Assembly: GCF_030167915.1 (NCBI RefSeq) | Contig: NZ_JARGNB010000001.1 | Location: 1,116,001-1,180,000 of the forward strand | From: Aquabacterium humicola | GTDB lineage: Bacteria; Pseudomonadota; Gammaproteobacteria; Burkholderiales; Burkholderiaceae_C | Direction: 5' to 3' | Length of the DNA: 64,000 nucleotides | Shown here: piece after piece, positions 35,896-44,771 of the stretch | Layout of the letters: every line of letters begins with the position of its first letter | Position numbering within the stretch: the first letter of the stretch is position 1 | Notes under the pieces: model-generated | Database searches by the model: none | Seen by the model: the letters and a program-made list of their open reading frames with translations, nothing else | Told to the model about the DNA's origin: nothing | Position numbers and translations under genes: made by a program

Positions 35896-36630
35896 GTGCG
35901 CGCCGCCGGATACCCGCTCTGCGCCGCCGTGCTGGCCACCTTGGCAGGCACCGCGCGGGCCGAACCCGGCTACTACGTGCACGCCCCGTACGACCTCGCC
36001 GGCGTGACGACGCTGGAACTGCGCCACTGGACCACGAAGGCCCGCGGACGCGGCGAGCGCGTCTGGCCCGAGCTGGCGATCGGCCACGGCCTCAACAGCC
36101 GCTGGCACACGCAGCTGCTGGCCAGCTTCGTCGGCCCGTCGAACCTGCGCACGCGGCTCGACCTGTGGCGCTGGCAGAACATCGTGCAGCTGACGCAGGG
36201 CGAGTGGCCGGTCGACGTCGCGCTGCTCGGGGCGCTGGTGCGCCCGGCCGAGCGCGCCGACGGCCACCTGCTGGAAGCGGGGCCGCTGCTGCAGGGCGAC
36301 CTCGGCCGCACGCGCTGGAACCTCAACCTGCTGTTCGAGCGCCGCCTCGGCGCCGAAGAACACCGGCCGACCGAGCTGAAGGTGCAGTGGCAGCTGCGCC
36401 ACCGCTGGCAGCCGGCGCTGCACGTCGGTCTCAGCGGCTTCAGCGAGCTCGGCGACTGGAACCACTGGCTGCCGCGCGACCGACAATCGCACCGGGCCGG
36501 GCCGGCGGTCTTCGGCACGCTGCCGCTGGCCGGCGGCACCACGCTGCAGCTGGACGCCGCCGTGCTGCGCGGCGCCACCTTCGGCCAGCATGGCCGCATG
36601 GTCACGCTGCGTGTGGCAGCCTCGTTCTGA
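35896..36630 (+). CDS. Probable outer-membrane beta-barrel protein
   Basis: Protein of 244 aa starting at GTG, with a signal peptide (AAVLATLAGTARAEPG) and a mature region of alternating polar and aromatic strands (VTTLELRHWTTKARG, ELAIGHGLNSRWHTQLLASF, TRWNLNLLFERRLG, TELKVQWQLRHRWQP) ending in the aromatic VAASF typical of outer-membrane barrels. Function unknown. It follows another exported unknown protein at four bases, and fumC begins 24 bases downstream. Confidence 0.65.
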   Translation: MRAAGYPLCAAVLATLAGTARAEPGYYVHAPYDLAGVTTLELRHWTTKARGRGERVWPELAIGHGLNSRWHTQLLASFVGPSNLRTRLDLWRWQNIVQLTQGEWPVDVALLGALVRPAERADGHLLEAGPLLQGDLGRTRWNLNLLFERRLGAEEHRPTELKVQWQLRHRWQPALHVGLSGFSELGDWNHWLPRDRQSHRAGPAVFGTLPLAGGTTLQLDAAVLRGATFGQHGRMVTLRVAASF

Positions 36631-36654
36631 ACCACCGACTGGGAACCCCCCGCC

Positions 36655-38049
36655 ATGGCCGAGCACCGCATCGAACACGACACCTTCGGCGACATCGCCG
36701 TGCCCGCGCAGCGCCTGTGGGGCGCGCAGACGCAGCGCTCGCTGCACCACTTCGCGATCTCCGAGGAGCGCATGCCGCGCGAGCTGCTGACGGCGCTGGC
36801 GCAGGTCAAGCGCTCGGCCGCGGTGGTCAACCGCGCACTCGGGCAGCTGAAGCCCGAGACCGCCGATGCGATCGTCGCCGCGGCCGACGAGGTCATCGCC
36901 GGCCAGCACTGGGACGAGTTCCCGCTGTCGGTCTGGCAGACCGGCTCGGGCACGCAGAGCAACATGAACATGAACGAGGTGCTGGCGAACCGCGCGTCGC
37001 AGCGGCTCGGCGGTGCGGTCGGCGAAGGCCGGCTCGTGCATCCGAACGACGAGGTCAACCGCGGACAGTCGTCGAACGACGTCTTCCCGACGGCGATGAA
37101 CGTCGCCGCGCTGCAGGCCATCGTCGAGCGCGTGCTGCCGGCGCTAGCCGGCCTGCGCGCGACGCTGGCGGCGAAGGCGGCCGCGTTCGCCGACATCGTG
37201 AAGATCGGCCGCACGCACCTGCAGGACGCAACGCCGCTGACGCTGGGCCAGGAGATCTCCGGCTGGGTCGCGCAGCTCGACCATGCCGCAGGCCACCTGC
37301 GCGCCGCGCTGCCGCACCTGTCGGAGCTGGCGCTCGGCGGCACCGCGGTCGGCACCGGGCTCAACGCGCATCCGGAATTCGCGCGCCGCGTCGCGCAGGA
37401 GATCGCGCGCCTGACCGGCCACCCGTTCGTCACCGCGCCGAACAAGTTCGAGGCGCTGGCCGCGCACGACGCGCTGGTGTTCGCGCACGGCGCGTTCAAG
37501 ACGCTGGCCGCGGCGCTGAACAAGATCGCCAACGACGTGCGCTGGCTGGCCTCCGGCCCGCGTTCGGGGCTCGGCGAGATCACCATCCCGGAGAACGAGC
37601 CCGGCTCGTCGATCATGCCCGGCAAGGTGAACCCGACGCAGTGCGAGGCGCTGACGATGCTGTGCTGCCAGGTCATCGGCAACGACACCGCCGTGGCGAT
37701 GGCCGGCGCGTCCGGCAACTTCGAGCTCAACGTCTACAAGCCGGTGATCATCCACAACCTGCTGCAGAGCGCGCGGCTGCTGGCCGACGGCCTGCGCAGC
37801 TTCGACACCCACTGCGCGCAGGGCATCGAGCCGGACCGCGAGCGCATCGCCGAGCTGGTGCAGCGCTCGCTGATGCTGGTGACCGCGCTGAACCCGCACA
37901 TCGGCTACGACAAGGCCGCGGCGATCGCCAAGAAGGCGCACCGCGAGGGCACGACGCTGCGCGACGCGGCGCTTGCGTCCGGCCATGTCAGCGCCGAACA
38001 ATTCGACCAGTGGGTCGACGCCTCGGCCATGGCCAATACCACGCGATGA
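36655..38049 (+). CDS. fumC: Fumarate hydratase class II
   Basis: Iron-independent homotetrameric fumarase of 464 aa, interconverting fumarate and malate in the TCA cycle. It starts [26 protein letters not shown]-like (typical N-terminus), contains [19 protein letters not shown] and the signature [16 protein letters not shown] near 317. The catalytic SS loop and the ligands [18 protein letters not shown] are intact. The stop overlaps nudC (ATGA), so the two are translationally coupled. Confidence 0.97.
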   Translation: MAEHRIEHDTFGDIAVPAQRLWGAQTQRSLHHFAISEERMPRELLTALAQVKRSAAVVNRALGQLKPETADAIVAAADEVIAGQHWDEFPLSVWQTGSGTQSNMNMNEVLANRASQRLGGAVGEGRLVHPNDEVNRGQSSNDVFPTAMNVAALQAIVERVLPALAGLRATLAAKAAAFADIVKIGRTHLQDATPLTLGQEISGWVAQLDHAAGHLRAALPHLSELALGGTAVGTGLNAHPEFARRVAQEIARLTGHPFVTAPNKFEALAAHDALVFAHGAFKTLAAALNKIANDVRWLASGPRSGLGEITIPENEPGSSIMPGKVNPTQCEALTMLCCQVIGNDTAVAMAGASGNFELNVYKPVIIHNLLQSARLLADGLRSFDTHCAQGIEPDRERIAELVQRSLMLVTALNPHIGYDKAAAIAKKAHREGTTLRDAALASGHVSAEQFDQWVDASAMANTTR

Positions 38050-38882
38050 CCCAACCGATGACGATGAGAACCGTGCCCCTGGACTTCGCCCCCGCGGTGC
38101 AGCCGCTGCAGCCCGCCACCGCCCACATCTGGTGTTATGCCTTCGTCGACGGCCGACTGCTGCTGCCGCAGCCGGAAGGCTCGGCCTTCGCGCCGCAGGA
38201 CGGCGCACTGCTCGAGACCTGGCCGGCCTCGAGCCGCCACTACCTCGGCCGCCTCGACGGCCTGGACTGCTGGGCCGCGCGCATCGACGCGGTGCCCGAG
38301 GGCTGGCGCAGCGTGCCGCTGCGCGCGGCGATGATGGCGATGAGCGAGCCGCTGCTGCTGGTGGCCAGCCGCGCCGCGCAGGTGCTGGAATGGGAGCGCA
38401 CGCACCGCTACTGCGGCGTCTGCGGCACGCCCACCGAAGGCCAGGCCAGCGAACGCGCGCGCCGCTGCCCGGCCTGCGGCCACACCGCCTACCCGCGCCT
38501 GTCGCCGGCGATGATGTGCCTCGTCACCCGCGGCCGCGAGCTGCTGCTGGCGCGGGCGGTCAATTCCGTCACCGGCTTCTACAGCGCGCTGGCCGGCTTC
38601 GTCGAGGCCGGCGAATCGCTGGAGGACTGCGTGCACCGCGAGGTCGCCGAGGAGGTCGGCCTGCAGGTGAAGAACCTGCGCTACTTCGGCAGCCAGAGCT
38701 GGCCCTTCCCGCACAGCCTGATGGTCGCCTACACCGCCGAATGGGCGGGCGGCGACATCGTGCCGCAGGCCGACGAGATCGCCGACGCGCGCTGGTTCGC
38801 GCCCGACGCGCTGCCGCCGATCCCGCCGCGCTTCTCGATCGCCGGGCACCTGATCCGGGACACCTTGGAGGCCTTGCGCTGA
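38046..38882 (+). CDS. nudC: NADH pyrophosphatase / deNADding enzyme NudC
   Basis: Nudix hydrolase of 278 aa cleaving NADH and removing NAD caps from RNA. The order is: N-terminal domain, zinc ribbon (YCGVCG and CPACGH, about 122-145), the Nudix box [20 protein letters not shown] (about 183-205, ending VGL), and the NudC-specific [11 protein letters not shown] (usually SQPWPFPxS). It overlaps fumC by four bases. The stop codon region is duplicated: CCTTGCGCTGA occurs at 38872-38882 and again at 38883-38893. Confidence 0.94.
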   Translation: MTQPMTMRTVPLDFAPAVQPLQPATAHIWCYAFVDGRLLLPQPEGSAFAPQDGALLETWPASSRHYLGRLDGLDCWAARIDAVPEGWRSVPLRAAMMAMSEPLLLVASRAAQVLEWERTHRYCGVCGTPTEGQASERARRCPACGHTAYPRLSPAMMCLVTRGRELLLARAVNSVTGFYSALAGFVEAGESLEDCVHREVAEEVGLQVKNLRYFGSQSWPFPHSLMVAYTAEWAGGDIVPQADEIADARWFAPDALPPIPPRFSIAGHLIRDTLEALR

Positions 38883-38934
38883 CCTTGCGCTGACGGACAA
38901 TCGCCGCGGCGGACCCCAAGGGAGAACAAGACAG

Positions 38935-41900
38935 GTGAGCGCCGAGCAGGATCGATTCCGGAGCTGGCTGGAAGGGCTGGGCCTCGCGCAGTACACGGCC
39001 GCGTTCGCGCAGAACGACGTCGGCTTCGATGCGCTGCCGCACCTGTCCGATGCCGACCTGAAGGAGCTCGGGCTGTCGCTGGGCCACCGGCGCCTGCTGC
39101 AGCATGCGGTCGAGCAGCTGCCACGCCGCAGCGGCGGCAGCATCGCGCCGGCCGCAGCGGCGCCCGACGGCCGCGGCGAGCGGCGCCAGATCACCGTGAT
39201 GTTCTGCGACCTCGTCGGCTCCACCGAGATGTCCTCGCGGCTCGATCCGGAAGACCTGCGCAGCCTGATCCATGCCTACTACTCGTCCTGCTGCAAGCTG
39301 ATCGAGGACTCCGGCGGCTTCATCGCGCGGGTGATCGGCGACGGCATCCTGGCCTACTTCGGCTACCCCGCGGCGCGCGAGGACGCGGCCGAATGCGCGG
39401 TGCGCGCGGGCCTGCGCATCGTCGAGCGGGTGGCGCAGGAGCACGTGCACGGCGTCGGCCGCATCGACGTGCGCATCGGCCTGGCCACCGGCCTGTCGGT
39501 GATCAGCGACATGGTGGGCATCGGCTTCTCCGAGCTGCACGCGGTGATGGGCCAGGCCCCCAACCTGGCCTCGCGCGTGCAGTCGCTGATGCCGCCGAAC
39601 ACGGTGGGCATCGCCGACGAGACGCGGCGCCTGGCCGGCGGCTTCTTCGTCTATGCCGACCACGGCCAGCACGTCGTCAAGGGCATCGAGCAGCCGGTGC
39701 AGGTGTGGCGGGTGATCGGCGAAGCGCGCGCCGGCGCGCGCTTCGACGCGCAGCACGCGCCGCACACCGATTGCATCGGCCGCGATGCCCAGCTCGATGC
39801 GCTGCAGCGCGCGTGGAGCGATATCCGCAGCAGCGGCTGCCGCATCGTCACGCTGCTCGGCGAGGCCGGCATCGGCAAGTCGCGCCTGTTGCGTGCGGCC
39901 AGCGAGCGCCTCGCCGCGCCGGGCACGCTGGCCGTCTTCATGCAGTGCTCCCCGAGCCAGGCGACGACGCCGCTGCATCCGCTGATCGACTGGCTGCGCC
40001 GCGACAGCGGCATCACGCCGCAACAGTCGGCGCCCGACAACCGCGCGCGCCTGCAGGCCTGGCTCGGCGCCGATGCCAGGCCGACCGACCTGCCGCTGGT
40101 GGCCGAGCTGCTTGCGGTGCCGCTGGACGACGGCCAGGCGCCGCCCGCGCTGCCGCCCGAGCGCAAGCGCCAGCTGACGCGCGACGTCGTGCTGCGCCAC
40201 TTCGAGCGCCACCTCGCGACAGCGCCGGCGCTGCTGATCGTCGAGGACGCGCACTGGATGGACGGCGCGACCGAGGACTTCCTGGTCGCGCTGTTCAACG
40301 CGCTGCGCAGCCGCGCGCTGATGGCCATGATCACCGTGCGCCCCGGTTATCCGAGGCGCTGGCTCGATCTGCCGATGGCCAGCACCTTCACGCTCGAGCC
40401 GCTGCCGCCGGCCGAGGCACAGCGCCTGGTGCAGGCCGCCTGCCGCGGCCAGCGCCTGCCGCCGCAGGTGATGGACGAGATCCTCGCGAAGACCGACGGC
40501 GTGCCGCTGTTCATCGAGGAACTGACGGCCACCGTGCTCGAGTCCGGCCTGCTGCAGCAACAGGGCGATGCGCTGGTGATGGACCGCCCGCTGCCGGCGC
40601 TGGACATCCCGTCGACCTTGCGCGACAGCCTGATGGCGCGGCTGGACAGGCTCAGCGACATCAAGGACGTCGCGCGCGTCGCCAGCGCGATCGGCCGCGA
40701 GTTCAGCTTCGCGCTGCTGGCGCAGGTCAGCGAGAAGCCGGTGAACCGGCTGATCGCCGCGCTTGACCGCCTGGTCGAGGCGCAGCTGCTGTTCCAGAAC
40801 GGCGACCCGCCCGAGGCCGACTACGTCTTCAAGCACTCGCTGGTGCAGCAGGCGGCCTACGACAGCCAGCTGCGCAGCGACCGCCAGGCGCTGCATGCGC
40901 GCATCGTGCGCGCGATCGAGGCCCACCAGCCCGAGACCGCGCGGCTCGAGCCCGGCCTGATGGCCCACCACTGCGAGCTGGCCGGCCTGACCGACCGCGA
41001 AGTCGACTACCTGCAGGCCGCCGGCGTCGCGTCGACACGCATCGTCGCGATCCCCGAGGCGCTGTCGTACTTCCGGCGCGCCGATGCCGCGCTGGAGCGG
41101 CTGGAGCCCAACGCCCGCAACGCGATGCGCCACATCGCGGTGATCCTCGGCATGATGGAAGTCGGCCGCTTCGCGATCCTGCCCAGCAAGCTGCGCGCGC
41201 TGAGCGCCCGCGCGCGCACGCTGGCGCAGCTGGACGGCGTGACCTGCGACGACGCGGTGATGGCCTCGATCCTGTTCCAGGACGCGCGCGCGCGGCTCTA
41301 CTCCAGCCGCTACGCCGAGGCCTGCGAGATCTTCCGCGACATGCGGCGGCTGGGCACCGAACACGGGGCACCGGCGATCGAGCGCAAGCCGGCCTCGGCC
41401 TTCGCGATGGCGCTGTGCTGCCAGGGTCGCTTCAGCGAGATGCTGGACTTCGTCAACGAGGACGGCATCGGCTACTACAAGGCCTCGGGCAGCTTCATCG
41501 ACTACATCTCCGGCCTCGGCTGGATCGCCTATGCCAGCTGCCAGACCGGCGCGATCGAGCGCGGCCTGCGCTGCGGCGACCTGTCGGTGCAGGAGGCGAC
41601 GGGCGTGCAGTCGCAGATCTACCTGGCCGGCGCCCACATCTGGCGCAGCCACGCGATGATGGCCCTGCGCCGCCTCGACGATGCGGTGGCCGACGCGACG
41701 CAGTGCGTCACGCTGGCCGAGCAGCATGCGGTGCCCTACCTCGGCTGGCACGGCCTCGTCTTCCTCGCGCTGTGCCAGTGCCGCCAGGGCGACTACCCCG
41801 GCGCCAGCGCCTCGCTGCAGAAGGCGCGCGGGCTGCTGGCGCAGGTGGAGGACGGCTGCTGGTCGCTGCTGGACTACCTGCCGGCGATCGAGGCCGAGAT

Positions 41901-42264
41901 CGCCGCGCACGCCGGCGATCCGGCACGCGCGATCGCCGCCGCCGACGAAGCCATCGCCATCGCCACGCCGATCGGCGGGCACTTCGCCGAAGCCATCGCA
42001 TGGCGCGCGAAGGCGATCGGCTTGCTGCAGCACGGCGGCGACGTCGGCGCCGCCCAGGCCTGCCTGGACCGCGCGATGGCGCGCCACGACGAAGGTGATG
42101 CGCAGGCCGAGCGCGCGTTCTCGTCGCTGGTGTGGGCGCAGGCGCTGGTCACGGCCGGCCATGCCGCGCGCGCGCGGCCGTGGATCGACCAGGCGACGAG
42201 CCTCGCGAAGCGCCACGGCTTCACGCTGGCGCACTGCGAGCACGGCGCCGCTGCGCTGCTGTGA
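38935..42264 (+). CDS. SAM / class III nucleotidyl cyclase / AAA / TPR signalling protein
   Basis: Multidomain cytoplasmic protein of 1109 aa starting at GTG with GGGAGA upstream. Residues 5-62 form a SAM domain (FRSWLEGLGLAQYTAAF). About 80-265 is a class III cyclase domain with both metal aspartates (VMFCDLVGSTEMSS and VIGDGILAYFGYP); the residue before VIGD, often Lys in adenylyl cyclases, is Arg. About 280-640 is an AAA/NTPase with Walker A LGEAGIGKSRLL (near 307) and Walker B LLIVEDAHWMD. The rest is helical, TPR-like. It probably makes cAMP or another cyclic nucleotide under control of ligand or partner binding. A cNMP-binding protein is encoded 1.9 kb downstream. Confidence 0.9.
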   Translation: MSAEQDRFRSWLEGLGLAQYTAAFAQNDVGFDALPHLSDADLKELGLSLGHRRLLQHAVEQLPRRSGGSIAPAAAAPDGRGERRQITVMFCDLVGSTEMSSRLDPEDLRSLIHAYYSSCCKLIEDSGGFIARVIGDGILAYFGYPAAREDAAECAVRAGLRIVERVAQEHVHGVGRIDVRIGLATGLSVISDMVGIGFSELHAVMGQAPNLASRVQSLMPPNTVGIADETRRLAGGFFVYADHGQHVVKGIEQPVQVWRVIGEARAGARFDAQHAPHTDCIGRDAQLDALQRAWSDIRSSGCRIVTLLGEAGIGKSRLLRAASERLAAPGTLAVFMQCSPSQATTPLHPLIDWLRRDSGITPQQSAPDNRARLQAWLGADARPTDLPLVAELLAVPLDDGQAPPALPPERKRQLTRDVVLRHFERHLATAPALLIVEDAHWMDGATEDFLVALFNALRSRALMAMITVRPGYPRRWLDLPMASTFTLEPLPPAEAQRLVQAACRGQRLPPQVMDEILAKTDGVPLFIEELTATVLESGLLQQQGDALVMDRPLPALDIPSTLRDSLMARLDRLSDIKDVARVASAIGREFSFALLAQVSEKPVNRLIAALDRLVEAQLLFQNGDPPEADYVFKHSLVQQAAYDSQLRSDRQALHARIVRAIEAHQPETARLEPGLMAHHCELAGLTDREVDYLQAAGVASTRIVAIPEALSYFRRADAALERLEPNARNAMRHIAVILGMMEVGRFAILPSKLRALSARARTLAQLDGVTCDDAVMASILFQDARARLYSSRYAEACEIFRDMRRLGTEHGAPAIERKPASAFAMALCCQGRFSEMLDFVNEDGIGYYKASGSFIDYISGLGWIAYASCQTGAIERGLRCGDLSVQEATGVQSQIYLAGAHIWRSHAMMALRRLDDAVADATQCVTLAEQHAVPYLGWHGLVFLALCQCRQGDYPGASASLQKARGLLAQVEDGCWSLLDYLPAIEAEIAAHAGDPARAIAAADEAIAIATPIGGHFAEAIAWRAKAIGLLQHGGDVGAAQACLDRAMARHDEGDAQAERAFSSLVWAQALVTAGHAARARPWIDQATSLAKRHGFTLAHCEHGAAALL

Positions 42265-42272
42265 CGCGCTGG

Positions 42273-43610
42273 TCAGTCGTGCCAGGCGGGGGCCGGCGTC
42301 GTCGCTGACAGCAGCTCCGGCTGGCGCGCCAGCAGCAGCTCGACCGCCTTGCGGCCTTCGTTGAAGCCGACCTTCAGGTTCTCGTGGTCCCAGCGGTAGT
42401 CGACCATGGTCGCGACGTCGAGCGGGATCTCGACGACACGCGGCACGCGGCCCGCACTCTTGCGCAGGTGGCTCTTGAACAGCGCGATGTCGTTCTGGCC
42501 GACCTCGGCCGCGAACTGCTGGCACAGGTTGCCCAGGCTGTCGTGCAGGTTGCGCTGCAGCCGCACCTGCTGGTAGTCGACGATGCGGCAGACCCAGATC
42601 TCGTCGAGGTCCGGGTGGTCCTCGACCAGGTTGCGGAAGCTCACCGTGTCGATCAGCGCGCCTTCGCTGTACTCGCAGCCGTCGTCGTTCGGGATCTTCA
42701 CCGTCTGCTCGATGTAGGGCAGCGCCGAGCAGGCGCACAGGCTGGGCGCGCTGATCGGCAGGTAGTCGCGCCGGGGGCCGGGCTTGCCGCCGCGCAGGCG
42801 CGTGCCGCTGCGGTACTCGATCCACTTGTTGTTGAACAGCTGCAGCCGGGCCGCGTGGCCCGGCCGCTGGTCGTCGCGCAGGCGGTAGGCGTTGTGGTAG
42901 ATCTCGGGCACCGCGCGGTCGTTGAGCGGCAGGCCCGCCCAGCCGTGCGCGCGGAAGTGCGCCACCATCTCGTCGAGCTCGGCGCGCGACATCTCGTCGA
43001 TGCCCGGCACACCGACGAGGTCGAGCGAGCGGATGTCGATCATCTCGAGCAGCGAGCTGTCGGGGTAGTAGATGTTGCTCAGCCCGTTGATGCCCGACAG
43101 GTAGGCCATCGAGGTCATGAAGCGGCTCGCCGGGTGCAGCGCGAGCACGTTGTTCAGCAGGTGCGCGTTGCGGTCGCCGGCGCGCAACCACTTCTGCGGC
43201 GACGACAGGAACTGCAGCCAGCGCTCGCCCGCGCCGGGCAGTTCGGTGACCACGTTGAACACATCGGCCCAGGTCTGCGGACTCGTCGCGTGCTGCGCCC
43301 ACGCCTGCGCGTAGGCCTCGAAGTTCGGCGCAAAGGCCTTGTTGACCGGGAAACCGTTGTACGACGCGGTGTCGCGGAAGGCATGCTCCTCGAAGAACGC
43401 ATAGGTCTTCGCGGCCGGGTCCGCATCGAGGCACTGGTGGTAGTGGATGCCGACCCAGGCGCCGATGCACGACAGCGACCAGACATCGAACTGGATGCCC
43501 TGGCGGCGCAGCGCGTCGAGCGCGCCGATGTGCAGCCCGGCGGCCGGGCCGCCGCCGGCCAGGGCGATCGCGCGCTTCTTGTCGCGTTCTCCGGTCGTCG
43601 GTCTGGCCAT
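42273..43610 (-). CDS. Patatin-like protein with altered catalytic dyad
   Basis: Protein of 445 aa whose N-terminus fits the patatin lipase fold: RAIALAGGGPAAGLHIGAL contains the oxyanion-hole GGG, followed by FDVWSLSCIGAWVG where GxSxG is expected. By spacing, the nucleophile position is Cys48 (with Ser47 beside it). Where the catalytic DG(G/A) is expected the sequence is YSEGALID, with Glu for Asp. The long middle and C-terminal parts are not standard patatin. GGAGGAGGG precedes ATG 43610, inside a 17-bp inverted repeat shared with the divergent gene. It may be a pseudo-enzyme or a Cys hydrolase. Confidence 0.75.
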   Translation of the reverse strand: MARPTTGERDKKRAIALAGGGPAAGLHIGALDALRRQGIQFDVWSLSCIGAWVGIHYHQCLDADPAAKTYAFFEEHAFRDTASYNGFPVNKAFAPNFEAYAQAWAQHATSPQTWADVFNVVTELPGAGERWLQFLSSPQKWLRAGDRNAHLLNNVLALHPASRFMTSMAYLSGINGLSNIYYPDSSLLEMIDIRSLDLVGVPGIDEMSRAELDEMVAHFRAHGWAGLPLNDRAVPEIYHNAYRLRDDQRPGHAARLQLFNNKWIEYRSGTRLRGGKPGPRRDYLPISAPSLCACSALPYIEQTVKIPNDDGCEYSEGALIDTVSFRNLVEDHPDLDEIWVCRIVDYQQVRLQRNLHDSLGNLCQQFAAEVGQNDIALFKSHLRKSAGRVPRVVEIPLDVATMVDYRWDHENLKVGFNEGRKAVELLLARQPELLSATTPAPAWHD

Positions 43611-43617
43611 GTCAGCC

Positions 43618-43717
43618 CTCCTCCAGTCGATGGACGCTGCCCCTGGCGGCACGCCGCGGCCGAGTGTATGGTCCGCAGCGCGGCCGGTGCAGCCCGGCCG
43701 TCCATCGACTGGAGGAG
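43618..43717. repeat. 17-bp perfect inverted repeat carrying both divergent ribosome-binding sites
   Basis: CTCCTCCAGTCGATGGA (43618-43634) is exactly complementary to TCCATCGACTGGAGGAG (43701-43717). The arms are 66 bases apart. Each arm contains the GGAGGAG ribosome-binding site of the gene on its side (patatin-like leftward, unknown protein rightward). It could be a shared operator or a co-regulation site on both mRNAs. Confidence 0.85.
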
Positions 43718-43726
43718 CGACCGGCC

Positions 43727-44176
43727 ATGGCCTTCGAGCTGATCGACGACTGGCGCGGCCGCAAGCGCGTGCCGCCCGCTGCCGCGGCGGTGTCGCCGGG
43801 CGCCGCGAAACGACCCCAGGGCCAGGCCGCAGGCGCGGTGTCGGCTGCGGCGGTCCCGGCCGATGGCGCCGCCATCGAGTCGCAGCTGCGCGCGCTCGAC
43901 CTCGACATCCTCTCGGTGCACTGCTACGAGGACGTCGGCTACCCGTGGATCCAGGTCAGCTTCGAGAACACGATCTCGCCGGCGGTGGCCCTGAAGATCG
44001 GCGACGCGCTGGCGAAGGCAGCCGGCGTCGAGACGGTGTACTTCAACAGCCTGCGGCCGCGCGCGGTGTATTTCCTGCTGGCATACGCCTTCGACGAACC
44101 GCGCGAGCTCGACGCGTCGCGCTACGGCGAGACCTTGCGCGAGATCAGGCGGGCCTGGGGCCGATCCGCAGGCTGA
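43727..44176 (+). CDS. Small protein of unknown function beside the patatin-like gene
   Basis: Protein of 149 aa, no signal peptide. Residues 1-45 are a low-complexity linker after MAFELIDDWRGRKRVPP; the C-terminal 90 residues form a compact alpha/beta domain (LDLDILSVHCYEDVGYPWIQV, AGVETVYFNSLRPRAVYFL). I do not recognise the family. ATG 43727 is 9 bases after GGAGGAG in the inverted-repeat arm, which supports the start. Its 3' end overlaps the convergent cNMP-binding gene by 32 bases. The shared repeat suggests a functional link to the patatin-like protein. Confidence 0.75.
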   Translation: MAFELIDDWRGRKRVPPAAAAVSPGAAKRPQGQAAGAVSAAAVPADGAAIESQLRALDLDILSVHCYEDVGYPWIQVSFENTISPAVALKIGDALAKAAGVETVYFNSLRPRAVYFLLAYAFDEPRELDASRYGETLREIRRAWGRSAG

Positions 44177-44669
44177 CCGTGTCGAACTCCGGGTTCGCCT
44201 GCGAGCTCGGCAGGTCGCCCATGCGGGCGCGGAACAGCAGCTCGTCGGTCACCCGGAGGCGGCGGCTCATCTCGCGCGCGATGTTCATCTGGACCAGCGC
44301 GAACTGCTCCAGGTCTTTCTCGTACAGGCGCATCAGGTGCGCGGGGGTCAGCTCGATCGCCGTGCAGTCGAACACGGCGCGCACGCTGGCACTGCGCGGG
44401 AACAGGTCGAGCAGTGCCATCTCGCCGATGCAGTCGCCGGCACCGAGCTCGCGCAGCAGCAACTCGCGCCCTTCCCACTGCTTCAGGATCGAGACCCGGC
44501 CCGACTCGAGCACGTACATCGACTGCGCGGGCTCGCCTTCGCGGAAGAAATAGGCCCCGGCCGCCACGTGCACCGACGGCGCCGGCTCCAGCAGGTAGGC
44601 CAGCGCGTCCTCGCGGATCGCGCCGAAGATCGGCATCTGCTGCAGCAGCTCGATGCGCACGGTGTGCAT
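44145..44669 (-). CDS. Stand-alone cyclic-nucleotide-binding domain protein
   Basis: Protein of 174 aa consisting of one Crp-type cNMP-binding domain and a helix, without a DNA-binding domain. The phosphate-binding cassette IGEMALLDLFPRSASVRA keeps the Glu and Arg that contact the cyclic nucleotide. GAGGGG precedes ATG 44669. It lies 1.9 kb from the cyclase-domain protein and beside the patatin-like gene, so it may carry the cyclic-nucleotide signal to a partner. Overlaps the small unknown gene on the other strand. Confidence 0.87.
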   Translation of the reverse strand: MHTVRIELLQQMPIFGAIREDALAYLLEPAPSVHVAAGAYFFREGEPAQSMYVLESGRVSILKQWEGRELLLRELGAGDCIGEMALLDLFPRSASVRAVFDCTAIELTPAHLMRLYEKDLEQFALVQMNIAREMSRRLRVTDELLFRARMGDLPSSQANPEFDTVSLRIGPRPA

Positions 44670-44735
44670 GTCGGCCCCTCGAGAGTGGCGAACCGGAAGC
44701 GGCGAACCCAGCATAGCCGCCCGACACGGCGCGCG

Positions 44736-44741
44736 CTAGAG
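44736..44741 (+). promoter_or_regulatory. Putative -10 element (TAGAGT) of the NAD-glutamate dehydrogenase gene
   Basis: TAGAGT lies 30 bases before ATG 44772, with a good ribosome-binding site (CGAGGAGA) in between, giving a normal short leader. It falls in the divergent gap with the cNMP-binding gene. Confidence 0.4.
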
Positions 44742-44771
44742 TCGGCGAAAACGGTTACCGAGGAGACTTTC

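Noticed and set aside
38569-43470. A 1633-codon open frame on the minus strand
   Set aside because: It runs opposite the cyclase protein and through the patatin-like gene in another frame, is Arg/Gln/Asp-rich without domains, and is an artefact of high GC codon usage.
38935-44669. Calling the cyclase/patatin region a CBASS system
   Set aside because: The cyclase is class III, not a CD-NTase, there is no Cap2/Cap3-type gene, and the patatin active site is altered; kept only as a hypothesis.
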